Counted from the stretch's first letter, positions 27,033-36,457 are shown. The stretch is DNA of 52,862 bases from Weissella thailandensis (GCF_005405465.1 NZ_BJEC01000015.1:1-52862), one strand, 5' to 3'. A program made the numbers and translations. The notes: a model not told the origin generated them from the sequence alone.

Positions 27033-27539
27033 ATGACAAAGAAAGTTGCAGTTGTGGTTACCGATTTAGTAGAGGATATTGAATTTACTGATCCGGTTGA
27101 AGCAATCAAGGACGCAGGACATGATGTGACAACGATTGGTTTTGAAGAGGGCACTGTGGAAGGTAAGCATGGTACTAAGATTAACATCGACAAGTCTATC
27201 GCTGATGTAAAACCTGAAGATTTTGATGCCTTGTTTATTCCTGGTGGCTTTTCACCTGATCAATTACGTGCCGATCAACGCTTTGTTGACTTTGCAAAGT
27301 CATTCTTATCAAAGAATAAGTTGACTGCAAGTATCTGCCACGGTCCACAATTGATGATTCAAACTGGTTTGGTACATGGTCGTACAATGACTTCTTATCT
27401 AACTGTACAACCAGATTTGTATTATGCAGGTGCACGTATTGAGGATCAACCAGTGGTTGTTGATGGTAATTTAATTACAAGTCGTGAACCTAAAGATATT
27501 CCGGCATTCAACGAAGCTGTTGTTGCAGCCTTAGCATAG
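27033..27539 (+). CDS. DJ-1/PfpI family protein, copy 2
   Basis: This 168-residue protein is a close paralogue of the one at 20360, with the same Cys motif ASICHGPQLMI and loop ALFIPGGFSPDQLR. The C-terminal halves are almost identical (DLYYAGARIED). ATG 27033 follows AAAGGAGGTTGTTAATT. It is divergent from an HxlR regulator with a Cys sensor position, which fits carbonyl or electrophile stress. Glyoxalase III/deglycase activity is the usual family annotation and is inferred, not shown. Confidence 0.92.
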   Translation: MTKKVAVVVTDLVEDIEFTDPVEAIKDAGHDVTTIGFEEGTVEGKHGTKINIDKSIADVKPEDFDALFIPGGFSPDQLRADQRFVDFAKSFLSKNKLTASICHGPQLMIQTGLVHGRTMTSYLTVQPDLYYAGARIEDQPVVVDGNLITSREPKDIPAFNEAVVAALA

Positions 27540-27586
27540 GTCCTAATTGGAATGATTTAAGTATCTATTAGTATTAAGGTTAAAAG

Positions 27587-27623
27587 TTTAGCGTACCGAG
27601 TAAATCGTGTACGCTAAATTTTT
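27587..27623 (+). terminator. Intrinsic terminator
   Basis: TTTAGCGTAC (27587-27596) pairs with GTACGCTAAA (27609-27618), followed by TTTTT. Confidence 0.92.
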
Positions 27624-27685
27624 GTTGTTATTTTTAATGACTGATATGATGGTGGTAAATTAAAGAAAGAGGGGAAATATCAATT

Positions 27686-29056
27686 ATGGCATATACTGCT
27701 ATTAATCCATATAATGGCGAGGTTATCCAAGAATTTTCGAATACAACAGATAATGAAATTCATGATATTTTGAATCAAGCTGAGAATTATTACCAAAAAG
27801 AAAAATCAGTTTCTTTTTCTAAGCGTGCGGAGCTACTCAATCAATTAGCGGATGAGTTTGAAAACCATTTAGATGATTATGCGCGTTTGGCATCCACCAA
27901 CATGGGGAAGTTGATTGGAGAATCACGCACCGAAGTTGAAAAAATTGTGAGTTATGCTCGTTATTTTGCTGAACAAGGGCCAAAATTTTTACAACAAAAG
28001 AATTATGATAAATTGTCTGTGGGTTCGAGTGCTCATGTTGAATTTTCCGGTATTGGTATCGTCTTAGCTGTGGAACCATGGAATTTTCCGTTCACTCAGG
28101 TGATGCGCGTGTTTGCACCAAACTTCATGCTGGGTAATCCAGTTGTTCTAAAACATGCAAGTATTGTGCCTCAAGCTGCCCAATCATTTGCGGACGCTTG
28201 TCAAGAAGCGGGCTTACCTCAAGGTGCGTTTGCTAATATTTTTGCGACCCACGATCAAATTGATAAGATTATTGACGATCCACGTGTGCAAGGATTTGCT
28301 TTAACCGGTTCAGAACGAGCAGGTAGAAACTTAGCTGCTAAGGCCGCAAAGAATCTTATGAAAACTACTTTAGAATTAGGTGGTACGGATATCTTTGCAG
28401 TCTTGCCTGATGCAGACATTGATAAAGCAGCCAAAGATGCTGCTGAAGCTCGGCTAGCTAACGCAGGTCAAGTTTGCACTGCGGCAAAACGATACTTGGT
28501 TAGTGACGAAGTTTATGATGAATTTTTGGATAAGGTTAAACAAGCCTTTGATAGTTATCAATTTGGTAATCCACTAGATGAGAAAACTACTTTAGCACCA
28601 CTATCATCGCAGAGTGCAAAAGATAATTTGCAAGAACAAGTCGAGAAAGTTGTTGCGGGTGGGTCTGAAATATTGTATGGTGACCTTACTAAAAATGAAG
28701 GTCCTGGTTTTCAATTTTCGCCATTAATATTGGCAGGGATGACTCACGATAATCCAATGTATGACGAAGAATTATTTGGACCAGTTGCACAAATTTATCG
28801 TGTAAGTTCGGAAGAAGAGATGATTAAGATAGCTAATGATTCTCGTTATGGGTTAGGCGGTGCAATTTATACAGCTGACGTTGCCCATGGTAACGAATTA
28901 GCTACCAAGATTGAAACCGGACAAGTGGCAATTAATCAAGTACTAGATGAACAAGCCGAAGTACCATTTGGTGGCGTGAAAGACTCTGGATATGGCAGAG
29001 AACTCAGTGATTGGGGACTCTTTGAGTTTGCTAACGTCAAGTTGGTGTTGAACTAG
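27686..29056 (+). CDS. NAD(P)-dependent aldehyde dehydrogenase (succinate-semialdehyde dehydrogenase type)
   Basis: This is a 456-residue aldehyde dehydrogenase. Catalytic Cys lies in NAGQVCTAAKR (about residue 262), the general-base Glu in TLELGGTDIFAV (about 228) and the cofactor motif GFALTGSERAGRN near 205. MGKLIGESRTEVEKIVSYARYFAE is the GabD/YneI-like start. It would oxidise a semialdehyde to the acid in the cytosol; the true substrate is uncertain. The start has AAAGAGGGGAAAT upstream and it is a single-gene unit. Confidence 0.9.
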   Translation: MAYTAINPYNGEVIQEFSNTTDNEIHDILNQAENYYQKEKSVSFSKRAELLNQLADEFENHLDDYARLASTNMGKLIGESRTEVEKIVSYARYFAEQGPKFLQQKNYDKLSVGSSAHVEFSGIGIVLAVEPWNFPFTQVMRVFAPNFMLGNPVVLKHASIVPQAAQSFADACQEAGLPQGAFANIFATHDQIDKIIDDPRVQGFALTGSERAGRNLAAKAAKNLMKTTLELGGTDIFAVLPDADIDKAAKDAAEARLANAGQVCTAAKRYLVSDEVYDEFLDKVKQAFDSYQFGNPLDEKTTLAPLSSQSAKDNLQEQVEKVVAGGSEILYGDLTKNEGPGFQFSPLILAGMTHDNPMYDEELFGPVAQIYRVSSEEEMIKIANDSRYGLGGAIYTADVAHGNELATKIETGQVAINQVLDEQAEVPFGGVKDSGYGRELSDWGLFEFANVKLVLN

Positions 29057-29111
29057 AAATGACAATTTGTATTATTTGTACAAATGGAACTGATCTCAGA
29101 ATTAAATAATT

Positions 29112-29154
29112 AAAAAAGCAACTAAATCCATTATGAATTTAGTTGCTTTTTTGT
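29112..29154 (+). terminator. Bidirectional intrinsic terminator
   Basis: AAAAAAGCAACTAAATTC-type arms (29112-29128 and 29135-29152) pair around a short loop, with T runs on both strands. It serves the dehydrogenase and the convergent esterase. Confidence 0.88.
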
Positions 29155-29182
29155 CTAGATTTGGTATTTATTGCTATGAATT

Positions 29183-29911
29183 CTAATTAGAAGAAAGAGG
29201 TAACCAAGCGAAAACTTTTTTAATTTCGTTTTCCCAGAAGTTCCAATCATGATAACCAGGAGTAACAGAGTAGGTTTCGTTAATGTCTAATGAATTCATA
29301 AAATCAGTGAAATGGTCATTAGAATCACGCATAAAATCATGATCACCAATTGATCGATACCACTGTATTTCTTTAAGCTGTTCATTTGGCGCTGCTAGTG
29401 CTAAGTTTTCTAAGTAGTTTTCAGGTAAATTTGGACCGAAAACACGTGAGATATCGGACATGATTGGAATGATATCACGTAAATTAACAGCAGGAGACAG
29501 CGCTGCAATGGCACTGAACCATTCTGGGTGTTTAAAGCCAAGTTTTAATGCACCGAAGCCGCCCGTGGAATTACCTATGACAAAGTTTTGATTACGCAAT
29601 GTACTTAGTGGTAGCATACGGCGTAATTCAGGCATGAGTTCTTCGGTTAAATAAGTCCAATAGGATAGGCCGTTGACTTCATCCATGTAAAAACTACGGT
29701 ATACATTAGGCATAATCACGGCAACTTGATATTGCGTTGCCAGATTTTCAATAGTTGTAAAACGATACCAACATGATCCGTTTTCACCTAGTCCATGTAG
29801 CAACCAAATAGTTGGTAGGGGCTTGTTAGATAGATTATCCGGTAAGATAACACTAATTTTTAAATGTTCTTGTAAAACTGCTGAAAAGCGCGTGATATGA
29901 GTTAAAGACAT
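29183..29911 (-). CDS. Esterase of the EstA/CE1-like family
   Basis: This is a 242-residue alpha/beta hydrolase with nucleophile Ser in VIGNSTGGFGA (about residue 115), catalytic His in TPGYHDWNFWE (about 222) and an oxyanion region at WLLHGLGENGSCW. It belongs to the tributyrin esterase/esterase-D group, which includes feruloyl and acetyl esterases; no signal peptide is seen, so it is cytosolic. ATG 29911 follows GGAGGAACA. It shares the minus-strand unit with the regulator at 29960 and neighbours an oligosaccharide transporter and GH2 enzyme, so removal of ester groups from imported sugars is a fair inference. Confidence 0.88.
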   Translation of the reverse strand: MSLTHITRFSAVLQEHLKISVILPDNLSNKPLPTIWLLHGLGENGSCWYRFTTIENLATQYQVAVIMPNVYRSFYMDEVNGLSYWTYLTEELMPELRRMLPLSTLRNQNFVIGNSTGGFGALKLGFKHPEWFSAIAALSPAVNLRDIIPIMSDISRVFGPNLPENYLENLALAAPNEQLKEIQWYRSIGDHDFMRDSNDHFTDFMNSLDINETYSVTPGYHDWNFWENEIKKVFAWLPLSSN

Positions 29912-29959
29912 TGTTCCTCCAAATTGTTCTTCCTGCAATAAAAATATCGCCTATTTTAT

Positions 29960-30868
29960 TTAGTCTGAATAGTAAACATTTGCTTTTATATTTTGACGAT
30001 GATTACCAAAATGTTCACCAAAAAGTGTTAGACCACCATAGACATCATTTTTAATTGGTAACACCGACATTTTTAAGGTTAGCCGTGAACTGTCAGATAG
30101 ATTTAAGTCGCTAATTTTAACGTTTGAAATACTATTACTATCAATAGAAGTATCAAGTTCACCGACTCGGAGGTGTTTTAGTAGACCGTATTGGCTAAAC
30201 TTTTCTGGCCACCAATCGGGCGTGTAATTACCTTGAACATCAGAATAATTACCAGGTAGTTCGGTTTCACCAATATAGTTATCATTGATCCAAAAGCCGA
30301 TTCTAGAGTGCCAGTTATTGTTAGATAGCGGAAATTCACTCGCCATTTCTAACTCAAATTCAATCATCTCAATTTTACTATCGGATGGTAGTTCGTTTGG
30401 GATGATGTATTCAATCGTTCCCTGAGTAATCCATAAAATTTGTGAACGAAAACGTTCAGCTGAGAAAAAGGCATTCACGTCGTCCATTTTAGAAATCAGT
30501 GAGCTTTCAGATGATAAACCACAAGATGGCACGACATGGTTGATTGCAAAATAGTTACCAATGGGAATGTCGTAAGCTTTTTTATGGTACTCTGGAAATA
30601 TTTTTTGTGGAAAATGAATATTAATCTGGTCGATATTCATAACTGGATAACTTTTTCGACTATCAGCATTTTTTTTGAAACTAATGATATTTGCTTTTTC
30701 TAAAATGTGTAAATTTTTAGAGATTGCTGCTTTACTGATATTCATTCTTTGAGCTAATTCAGTAGCAGTTACTGTCTCGCCGGAAATGATTTCCAGAATT
30801 TCCAATCTAACCTCGGAGTCCAAGGCCTGATAGACATGTAAAGAATTTGGACTAATATCAATATCCAT
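29960..30868 (-). CDS. ArsR-type winged-helix regulator with a large C-terminal domain
   Basis: This 302-residue protein has an N-terminal ArsR-like winged helix (residues about 8-75: YQALDSEVRLEILEIIS, then ATELAQRMNISKAAISKNL). The 220-residue C-terminal part is beta-rich with aromatic clusters (GNYTPDWWPEKFSQYG), unlike the roughly 100-residue classic ArsR proteins. The C-terminal part is probably the sugar- or effector-sensing and dimerisation region. The gene is divergent from the ABC/GH2 operon, and a perfect palindrome overlaps its ribosome-site region, suggesting autoregulation. I do not recognise a named member. Confidence 0.8.
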   Translation of the reverse strand: MDIDISPNSLHVYQALDSEVRLEILEIISGETVTATELAQRMNISKAAISKNLHILEKANIISFKKNADSRKSYPVMNIDQINIHFPQKIFPEYHKKAYDIPIGNYFAINHVVPSCGLSSESSLISKMDDVNAFFSAERFRSQILWITQGTIEYIIPNELPSDSKIEMIEFELEMASEFPLSNNNWHSRIGFWINDNYIGETELPGNYSDVQGNYTPDWWPEKFSQYGLLKHLRVGELDTSIDSNSISNVKISDLNLSDSSRLTLKMSVLPIKNDVYGGLTLFGEHFGNHRQNIKANVYYSD

Positions 30869-30880
30869 ATATTTGTCTCC

Positions 30881-30896
30881 TTAACAAATTTGTTAA
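30881..30896. promoter_or_regulatory. Operator palindrome at the regulator start
   Basis: TTAACAAATTTGTTAA is a perfect 16-base palindrome, 13 bases upstream of the regulator ATG. A related dyad lies at 31042-31057 on the other side of the divergent region. Confidence 0.78.
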
Positions 30897-30986
30897 CCTT
30901 TATGTTAATTATTATAAAGACAATTATCCGTATAAAGTGTTTAGTTGTCAATATGATCAACCGTTTTCAATACCGTTTCAATAGTA

Positions 30987-31015
30987 TTGACATCGCTTTC
31001 ATAAAGCGTGATAAT
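30987..31015 (+). promoter_or_regulatory. Promoter with overlapping cre site for the ABC/GH2 operon
   Basis: The -35 TTGACA (30987-30992) and -10 GATAAT (31010-31015) have a 17-base spacer. TTGACATCGCTTTCA (30987-31001) matches the cre consensus at 14 of 15 positions and covers the -35, so CcpA would repress. Confidence 0.85.
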
Positions 31016-31041
31016 TCAATCGTTGGGATGGTTAATAATGA

Positions 31042-31057
31042 TGTTAATTATTTAACA
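31042..31057. promoter_or_regulatory. Second operator palindrome, downstream of the promoter
   Basis: TGTTAA-TTAT-TTAACA is a perfect dyad about 20 bases past the likely start site. It shares the TTAAC/GTTAA half-sites with the palindrome at 30881, and a bound repressor would act as a roadblock. Confidence 0.68.
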
Positions 31058-31084
31058 ATGTAGGTTTATTAAGAGGGGATATTT

Positions 31085-32346
31085 ATGAAAAAGGCACAAA
31101 TTTTTGGTGCAATTATTGCATCATTTTTTTTATCATTTGGGCTAACAGAAGTGTTTAATCCAGTGGTTCATGCGGACTCTAACAAAGAAATTGTTTTTTG
31201 GAATCCGTTTACTGGTCCAGATGGTACGAGCATGCAAAAGTTAGTGAATGAATATAACAAGACGAATCCTGAATACAAAGTGAAGAATGTGTCACTGACT
31301 GAGGCGGATATGTATTCTAAGATTCCAACAATTGTTAATTCTAAAAAGGGAATACCCGATTTACAGATTGTGCATGTGGAGCGCATTAAGGATTATGTGA
31401 ATAACGGGTTATTGGACAACTATAATCCTTACTTAGACGATTTTTCTGATATTAATAAATCGAATTATGTACCTGAGGCTTGGAATAATGGAGCCTATAA
31501 GGGGAAGCGGTATGGTGTGCCATTAGATATACATACAACCTTTATGTACTACAATAAGGCATTAGTTAAAAAGTATGCACCACATGCGCTTGATGATAAT
31601 ATCGTCACTTTTGATGAAATTAAAGCAGCTGGCGAAAAATCTCAGAAGGATGGAATAACAGGTATAGGATTAACCTGGTGGAAGCCTAACTTTTTATCAC
31701 TATATGGCCAATTGGGGGGCAATTAACAAAGGATGGCAAAAATCCTAATTTAAATAATCAAACATCACGAAAAGTTCTCCAAATTTATAAAGGGCTTTAT
31801 GATAAAAAAATTACTTCTCAAGATGGTCAAGATCCAATGCAATTGTTCTTGACGAATAAAGAAATATTTTTCCCAGAAGGTATTTGGATGAACAATCAAA
31901 TTAAAGAATCCGATGTGAAGTATGGGGTTACTAACGCAGCGCAATTATCAGATGATCCCGACAAAATGGTTAATTGGTCCTCAAGCCATCAGTTTGTACT
32001 ATTAAAACAACCAAAGCGTGATAAAGCTAAGACAGAGGCGACTTTGAAGTTTCTTAGTTGGGTACGGACCAATTCATTAGAATGGGCAAAGGCTGGTCAA
32101 AACCCTGCAACGTTGGCAATTACTAAAGACAAGGAATATCAAAAAATGCAACAGTCTTTCTTATTAACTGATAAGACTGAACAAGAATCATTAAAGATAT
32201 TTAATTACCGATATAACGGATACTTAGCAGACTATTTAGACCGGTATGCTTATGATTCAGTTTTTGGTAAGACTAGTATTTCTAGCTATTTGAATAAGTT
32301 ACAAAACACTGTTCAGGATGAAGTGGATGCACAAATGACTGACTAG
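31085..32346 (+). pseudogene. Sugar ABC transporter substrate-binding protein, frameshifted
   Basis: Two frames (31085-31726 and from about 31720 to 32346) together encode a normal 420-residue family 1 sugar-binding protein. The break is at a run of six G (31714-31719). Seven G would give LYGQLGGQLTKDGKNPN and a continuous frame. The N-terminus is a signal peptide ending about PVVHADS, without the lipobox Cys expected for a Gram-positive binding protein. Later landmarks include VFWNPFTGPDG and YGVPLDIHTTFMYYN. It is the first gene of the operon. A G-run sequencing error or reversible slippage are alternatives to a true pseudogene. Confidence 0.85.
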
Positions 32347-32392
32347 TCAAAAGGTAACTTTATTGCAACATATTGATAGGAGTAAAAAACAA

Positions 32393-33316
32393 ATGGCAGA
32401 TATTTCTTCTAAATCAGGAAATGTTAGTACAAATAGAAAAAAGACGTGGCACTTGCATGGGAAGAGTTTCCCTATATTATATTTGCTACCGCACTTAGTA
32501 GTTTTCACAATATTCTTTTTAATTCCATTAATTTTTGGTATTTATATAGCCTTTACGAAGTGGGACTTAGTTCGAACACCTGTGTTTGTTGGATGGGATA
32601 ATTTCAAAACACTGTTATTTTCAGACTCAATATTTCATGACCAATTAACGAGTGGGCTATGGCACACAATTTTGTTTGTGTTGATTTCAGTGCCATTTTG
32701 TATTTTGGTACCACTACTTTTGGCGGTGGTGTTAAATACAAAACCAGCTTTTGCAAAATTATTTCAAGGATTGTTCTATTTGCCCAGTCTATTTTCAATT
32801 TCGGCAGTGGTTATTGTTTGGTCACTAATTTTTAATCCTAATTACGGCCCCTTAAACACGTTGTTTCACTTAGACCAAGTTTGGACAGGTACACAACCAT
32901 GGGCATGGATGACGATCGTTATTTTGACAGTTTGGTGGACTATTGGTGGAAATATGATTATCTACCAAGCAGCTTTAAACGGTATTCCACAAGATTATTA
33001 TGAAGCAGCCGATATTGATGGTGCTTCACGATGGAAAAAATTTATTCACATCACATTGCCTAGCATTCGCGGGCAATTGTTATTTACCATCGTAACAACA
33101 ACAATTGCGCAATTTAATATATATGGACAACCATTAATGATGACCAATGGTGGGCCAAATGGATCGACAACTGTATTAATGATGAATGTTCAACAAAATG
33201 CCTTTGGATCGGGGCAATCATTAGCTGGTATTTCGTCAGCTATGGCCGTTATTTTGGGTATTTGTATAACTATTGTTTCAATGGTTCAACTATTTCTACT
33301 GAGAAATAAAGATTAA
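32393..33316 (+). CDS. Sugar ABC transporter permease (UgpA/MalF type)
   Basis: This is a 307-residue membrane protein with six helices. The EAA loop reads YYEAADIDGASRWKKFIHITLPSIRG near residue 210, the site that contacts the ATPase. The cytoplasmic N-terminus is Lys-rich. It is one half of the channel of the carbohydrate importer. ATG 32393 is used because AGGAG lies ten bases upstream; an in-frame TTG at 32363 is possible. The partner permease starts 20 bases after its stop. Confidence 0.92.
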   Translation: MADISSKSGNVSTNRKKTWHLHGKSFPILYLLPHLVVFTIFFLIPLIFGIYIAFTKWDLVRTPVFVGWDNFKTLLFSDSIFHDQLTSGLWHTILFVLISVPFCILVPLLLAVVLNTKPAFAKLFQGLFYLPSLFSISAVVIVWSLIFNPNYGPLNTLFHLDQVWTGTQPWAWMTIVILTVWWTIGGNMIIYQAALNGIPQDYYEAADIDGASRWKKFIHITLPSIRGQLLFTIVTTTIAQFNIYGQPLMMTNGGPNGSTTVLMMNVQQNAFGSGQSLAGISSAMAVILGICITIVSMVQLFLLRNKD

Positions 33317-33336
33317 TACGGGAAGGTGAGAAGATC

Positions 33337-34179
33337 ATGAAGAATAAAAAACAAGGGTCAGTTCAATGGTTATCCCTCATTTTCCTAATTGTGTTAGGAA
33401 TTGTTTGGATTACACCATTGTTATATGGTTTGATGTCATCATTTAAGAGTAATCTTGAGATGCAATCGGTAGGATTTAAATTTTTGCCCATCAATTGGAT
33501 TTTTACTAATTACACACGATTACTACAAAATACATCGAACACACCAGTATTTCGCTGGTTTTTAAATTCAATAATTATTTCTGGTGGATCAACTTTGCTG
33601 GTATTAGTTGTGACATCACTTTCGGCATTCGCTTTTTCACGTTTACGCTTTAGAGGTCGTAATGTCTTGTTTATGTTTTTGTTATCAACGATGATGTTTC
33701 CGCCAGTTATGAACATTATCCCTCTATATAAAATCATGACAACTTTAGGTTGGGCAAACACGCCATGGGCAATGATATTTCCAGCTGCAACAGGCGTATT
33801 TAATATTTTCTTAATCCGACAATTTATGGATAATATTCCTATCGCATATGATGAAGCTGCGAGAATTGATGGTGCCAGTGATTGGCAAATCTTTAGAATC
33901 GTTATTTTACCATTAATTAAACCAGTCTTATTTGTGGTTGCATTATTTACATTTACAGGATCATGGAATGACTTTTTGTGGCCATCAATCGTCTTTTCAG
34001 ATATTAATAAGATGCCAATTACGCCAGGATTAAAGTTATTGCAAGGTATGTATGTTGCAGATATTCCAACATTAATGGCAGGAGCGATTATTGCAATTAT
34101 CCCAACATTTATCTTATATCTTGTTGCACAAAAATACTTCCTACAATCAATGTCGTTGTCTGTAGGTGTGAAAGGATAG
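33337..34179 (+). CDS. Sugar ABC transporter permease (UgpE/MalG type)
   Basis: This 280-residue six-helix permease is the second half of the channel. Its EAA motif YDEAARIDGASDWQIFRIVILPLIKP is near residue 170, and the C-terminus KYFLQSMSLSVGVKG is typical of the family. It has a GGGAAGGTGAG ribosome site and is in the same operon as the binding protein and ATPase. The transported oligosaccharide is unknown, but the GH2 gene downstream suggests a beta-linked glycoside. Confidence 0.93.
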   Translation: MKNKKQGSVQWLSLIFLIVLGIVWITPLLYGLMSSFKSNLEMQSVGFKFLPINWIFTNYTRLLQNTSNTPVFRWFLNSIIISGGSTLLVLVVTSLSAFAFSRLRFRGRNVLFMFLLSTMMFPPVMNIIPLYKIMTTLGWANTPWAMIFPAATGVFNIFLIRQFMDNIPIAYDEAARIDGASDWQIFRIVILPLIKPVLFVVALFTFTGSWNDFLWPSIVFSDINKMPITPGLKLLQGMYVADIPTLMAGAIIAIIPTFILYLVAQKYFLQSMSLSVGVKG

Positions 34180-34185
34180 TTGTTA

Positions 34186-34557
34186 ATGTTAGATAAGCAG
34201 TGGGATAAAAAAATATTGATTGCTTGTGCGACATGGCAATTTATCGACGGGATGATAACGATTGTTTTAGGATTTCTGAATATGATGAAGATGAGTGACA
34301 TCAGCGGCACATTACCAATTAGTTCATTTAATGGTCTAGTCGGGACAATGTTTATCTTAGCCGGATTAACAAATCTGTTGATTGCTCATTATTTCCTGTC
34401 ACAAAAAGAAATCAATAAATGGATTATGCCAATACTAGTGATAGAAATTATTATTTCATACTTTTGTATGGATGTAATTGCAGTTGGTACCTTGGTGCCA
34501 GCAGCGATTATCATTAGCCTAAAGAAAAAAAGACAAAGGTTAGCAAATACGCAGTAA
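34186..34557 (+). CDS. Small four-helix membrane protein, unknown function
   Basis: This 123-residue protein has four hydrophobic segments: ATWQFIDGMITIVLGFL, VGTMFILAGLTNLLIAH, IMPILVIEIIISYFCMD and VIAVGTLVPAAIIISL. The end is Lys/Arg-rich (KKKRQRLAN). I do not recognise a named family. ATG 34186 sits six bases after the permease stop, and the GH2 gene begins 17 bases after its end, so it belongs to the sugar operon. A helper role in transport or sensing is only a guess. Confidence 0.75.
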   Translation: MLDKQWDKKILIACATWQFIDGMITIVLGFLNMMKMSDISGTLPISSFNGLVGTMFILAGLTNLLIAHYFLSQKEINKWIMPILVIEIIISYFCMDVIAVGTLVPAAIIISLKKKRQRLANTQ

Positions 34558-34574
34558 AGAAAGTGAGAAAAAGT

Positions 34575-36416
34575 ATGTATCGTACAGAATACCCAGAACC
34601 GCAATTTCAAAGAGATCACTGGATGAACCTCAATGGTACTTGGCAATTTGCTTTTGATGATCAAAATTTAGGTGTTAAGGAAAGTTGGTATCAGCAACAT
34701 GATTTTGACCAAACGATTGAAGTGCCATTTGTTTATCAAACAAAATTAAGTGGTATTGATGATCAAAGTGAACACGGGGTTGTTTGGTATCAACGCGATT
34801 TCACAGTTGAAGACAATACTGATATTGCAACGATTTTACATTTTGGTGCTGTTGATTTTGAAACAGACGTTTGGATTGATGCACAGCACATTGGGACTCA
34901 TTTAGCTGGTCATACGAGCTTCTCTTTTGATATTACAGATTATATTAAAATTGGTGAAAAACAGATTTTAACCGTTCGTGCAAAAGATCCAGTTCGTGAT
35001 GAAGAACTTACTAGAGGTAAACAAAACTGGACAGGTGAGAGCGCTGGTATTTGGTATACCAACACAACCGGGATTTGGCAGACCGTTTGGTTAGAAATGA
35101 AACCGTTAACTAATTTAGCAAACATTAAGTATGTGACAGACATCGATAAAGGTACTGTTCACATGACTGGAGAAATCGCTAATTTTGTTTCTGGAACAGA
35201 AGTTGTTGCCAATATTAAATTTAAAGATGAACAATTAGCGAAAGTAGCTATTTATCCAGAAGAAAGTTCATTTGAATTAAGTGTTAATGTGTTGGGTAAG
35301 CATATTTTCCGGATAGGTTATCACAACGAGGGCTGGTTGTGGTCACCGGAACATCCTAATTTGTTCACGGTTGATTTCCAAACAACAGCACCAGGTGCAC
35401 AAACTGATCAAGTGTCATCATACTTTGGTATGCGTAAAATCCACACATCTAAGGGGATGGTTTACTTAAATAATCGAACATACTATCAAAAATTAGTATT
35501 AGATCAAGGATATTGGCCGGAAGGATTGTTGACAGCTCCTGATGATGAAGCTTTTAAGAAGGATATTGCCTTAGCAAAGGAGATGGGAGTCAATGGGGCT
35601 CGTTTACACCAAAAAGTTGAAGATCCACGTTTTCTATATTGGGCAGATCAGTTAGGCTTTATTACTTGGGGGGAATGTGCTGCTGCACCAGTCTTTACAC
35701 CAAAAGCTGAAACAACATTGTATCAAGAATGGTTAGAAATTATTGAAAGAGATTATAATCATCCATCAATTTTGACATGGGTGCCAATTAATGAAAGTTG
35801 GGGTGTACCACAAGTACACATTGACCGACAACAACAACACTTTACACAGGCCTTGTACCATATGATCCATTCATTAGATACAACGCGACTTGTACAGTCA
35901 AATGATGGTTGGGCACAGACAGAAACGGATATTTGTGCTGTTCATAATTATGCGCATGGTACGAAGGACGATTCGGAAACGTATAATTATTACACGGAAA
36001 CATTAAGTTCGTGGGAAAAAATCATACGGAATCCACCGGTATGGGATATTTTTGCTGATGGTTTTTCATACAAAGGTCAACCTATCTTGTTAACTGAATT
36101 TGGGGGCATTGGCTATAATAAACAAGCACCATCAGAAGGATGGGGTTATACAGGCGCAAAATCTGATGAGGAGTTTATCAGTGAGTATCAAAGAATTATA
36201 AACGCTGTCAGTCAATCACATTGCTTATACGGAATTGTTTATACACAATTGGCAGATACGGAACAAGAAGTTAATGGGCTGTTAACGGTTGATCACGAAC
36301 CGAAAGTTGATCCAAGTATCATCAAAAAAGCTAATGATTTTTTCATTCGCTCATTTGTTGAAACGCCACAAAAGGATTTAGAAATCGTTGATGTGTTGGA
36401 TGATAATTTGGACTAA
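34575..36416 (+). CDS. Glycoside hydrolase family 2 (beta-galactosidase/beta-glucuronidase-like)
   Basis: This is a 613-residue cytosolic glycosidase. The N-terminal jelly roll begins MNLNGTWQFAFDDQNLG, the immunoglobulin-like middle follows and the TIM barrel starts near residue 300. The acid/base Glu is in WVPINESWGVP (about residue 410), and the nucleophile Glu is in LLTEFGGIGY (about 510). It lacks the long C-terminal domain of LacZ. It would hydrolyse a beta-glycoside brought in by the adjacent transporter; galactoside, glucuronide or arabinopyranoside are all possible. I prefer ATG 34575; GTG 34563 is an alternative start. Confidence 0.88.
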   Translation: MYRTEYPEPQFQRDHWMNLNGTWQFAFDDQNLGVKESWYQQHDFDQTIEVPFVYQTKLSGIDDQSEHGVVWYQRDFTVEDNTDIATILHFGAVDFETDVWIDAQHIGTHLAGHTSFSFDITDYIKIGEKQILTVRAKDPVRDEELTRGKQNWTGESAGIWYTNTTGIWQTVWLEMKPLTNLANIKYVTDIDKGTVHMTGEIANFVSGTEVVANIKFKDEQLAKVAIYPEESSFELSVNVLGKHIFRIGYHNEGWLWSPEHPNLFTVDFQTTAPGAQTDQVSSYFGMRKIHTSKGMVYLNNRTYYQKLVLDQGYWPEGLLTAPDDEAFKKDIALAKEMGVNGARLHQKVEDPRFLYWADQLGFITWGECAAAPVFTPKAETTLYQEWLEIIERDYNHPSILTWVPINESWGVPQVHIDRQQQHFTQALYHMIHSLDTTRLVQSNDGWAQTETDICAVHNYAHGTKDDSETYNYYTETLSSWEKIIRNPPVWDIFADGFSYKGQPILLTEFGGIGYNKQAPSEGWGYTGAKSDEEFISEYQRIINAVSQSHCLYGIVYTQLADTEQEVNGLLTVDHEPKVDPSIIKKANDFFIRSFVETPQKDLEIVDVLDDNLD

Positions 36417-36457
36417 GTGTTCAAGAAGAGTTTATAGAAGGATAGGGTGATGTTCAA

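Noticed and set aside
33510-34310. Long minus-strand ORF of 266 residues under the permease gene
   Set aside because: It is a mirror frame of the UgpE-type permease with no ribosome site and an unnatural composition.
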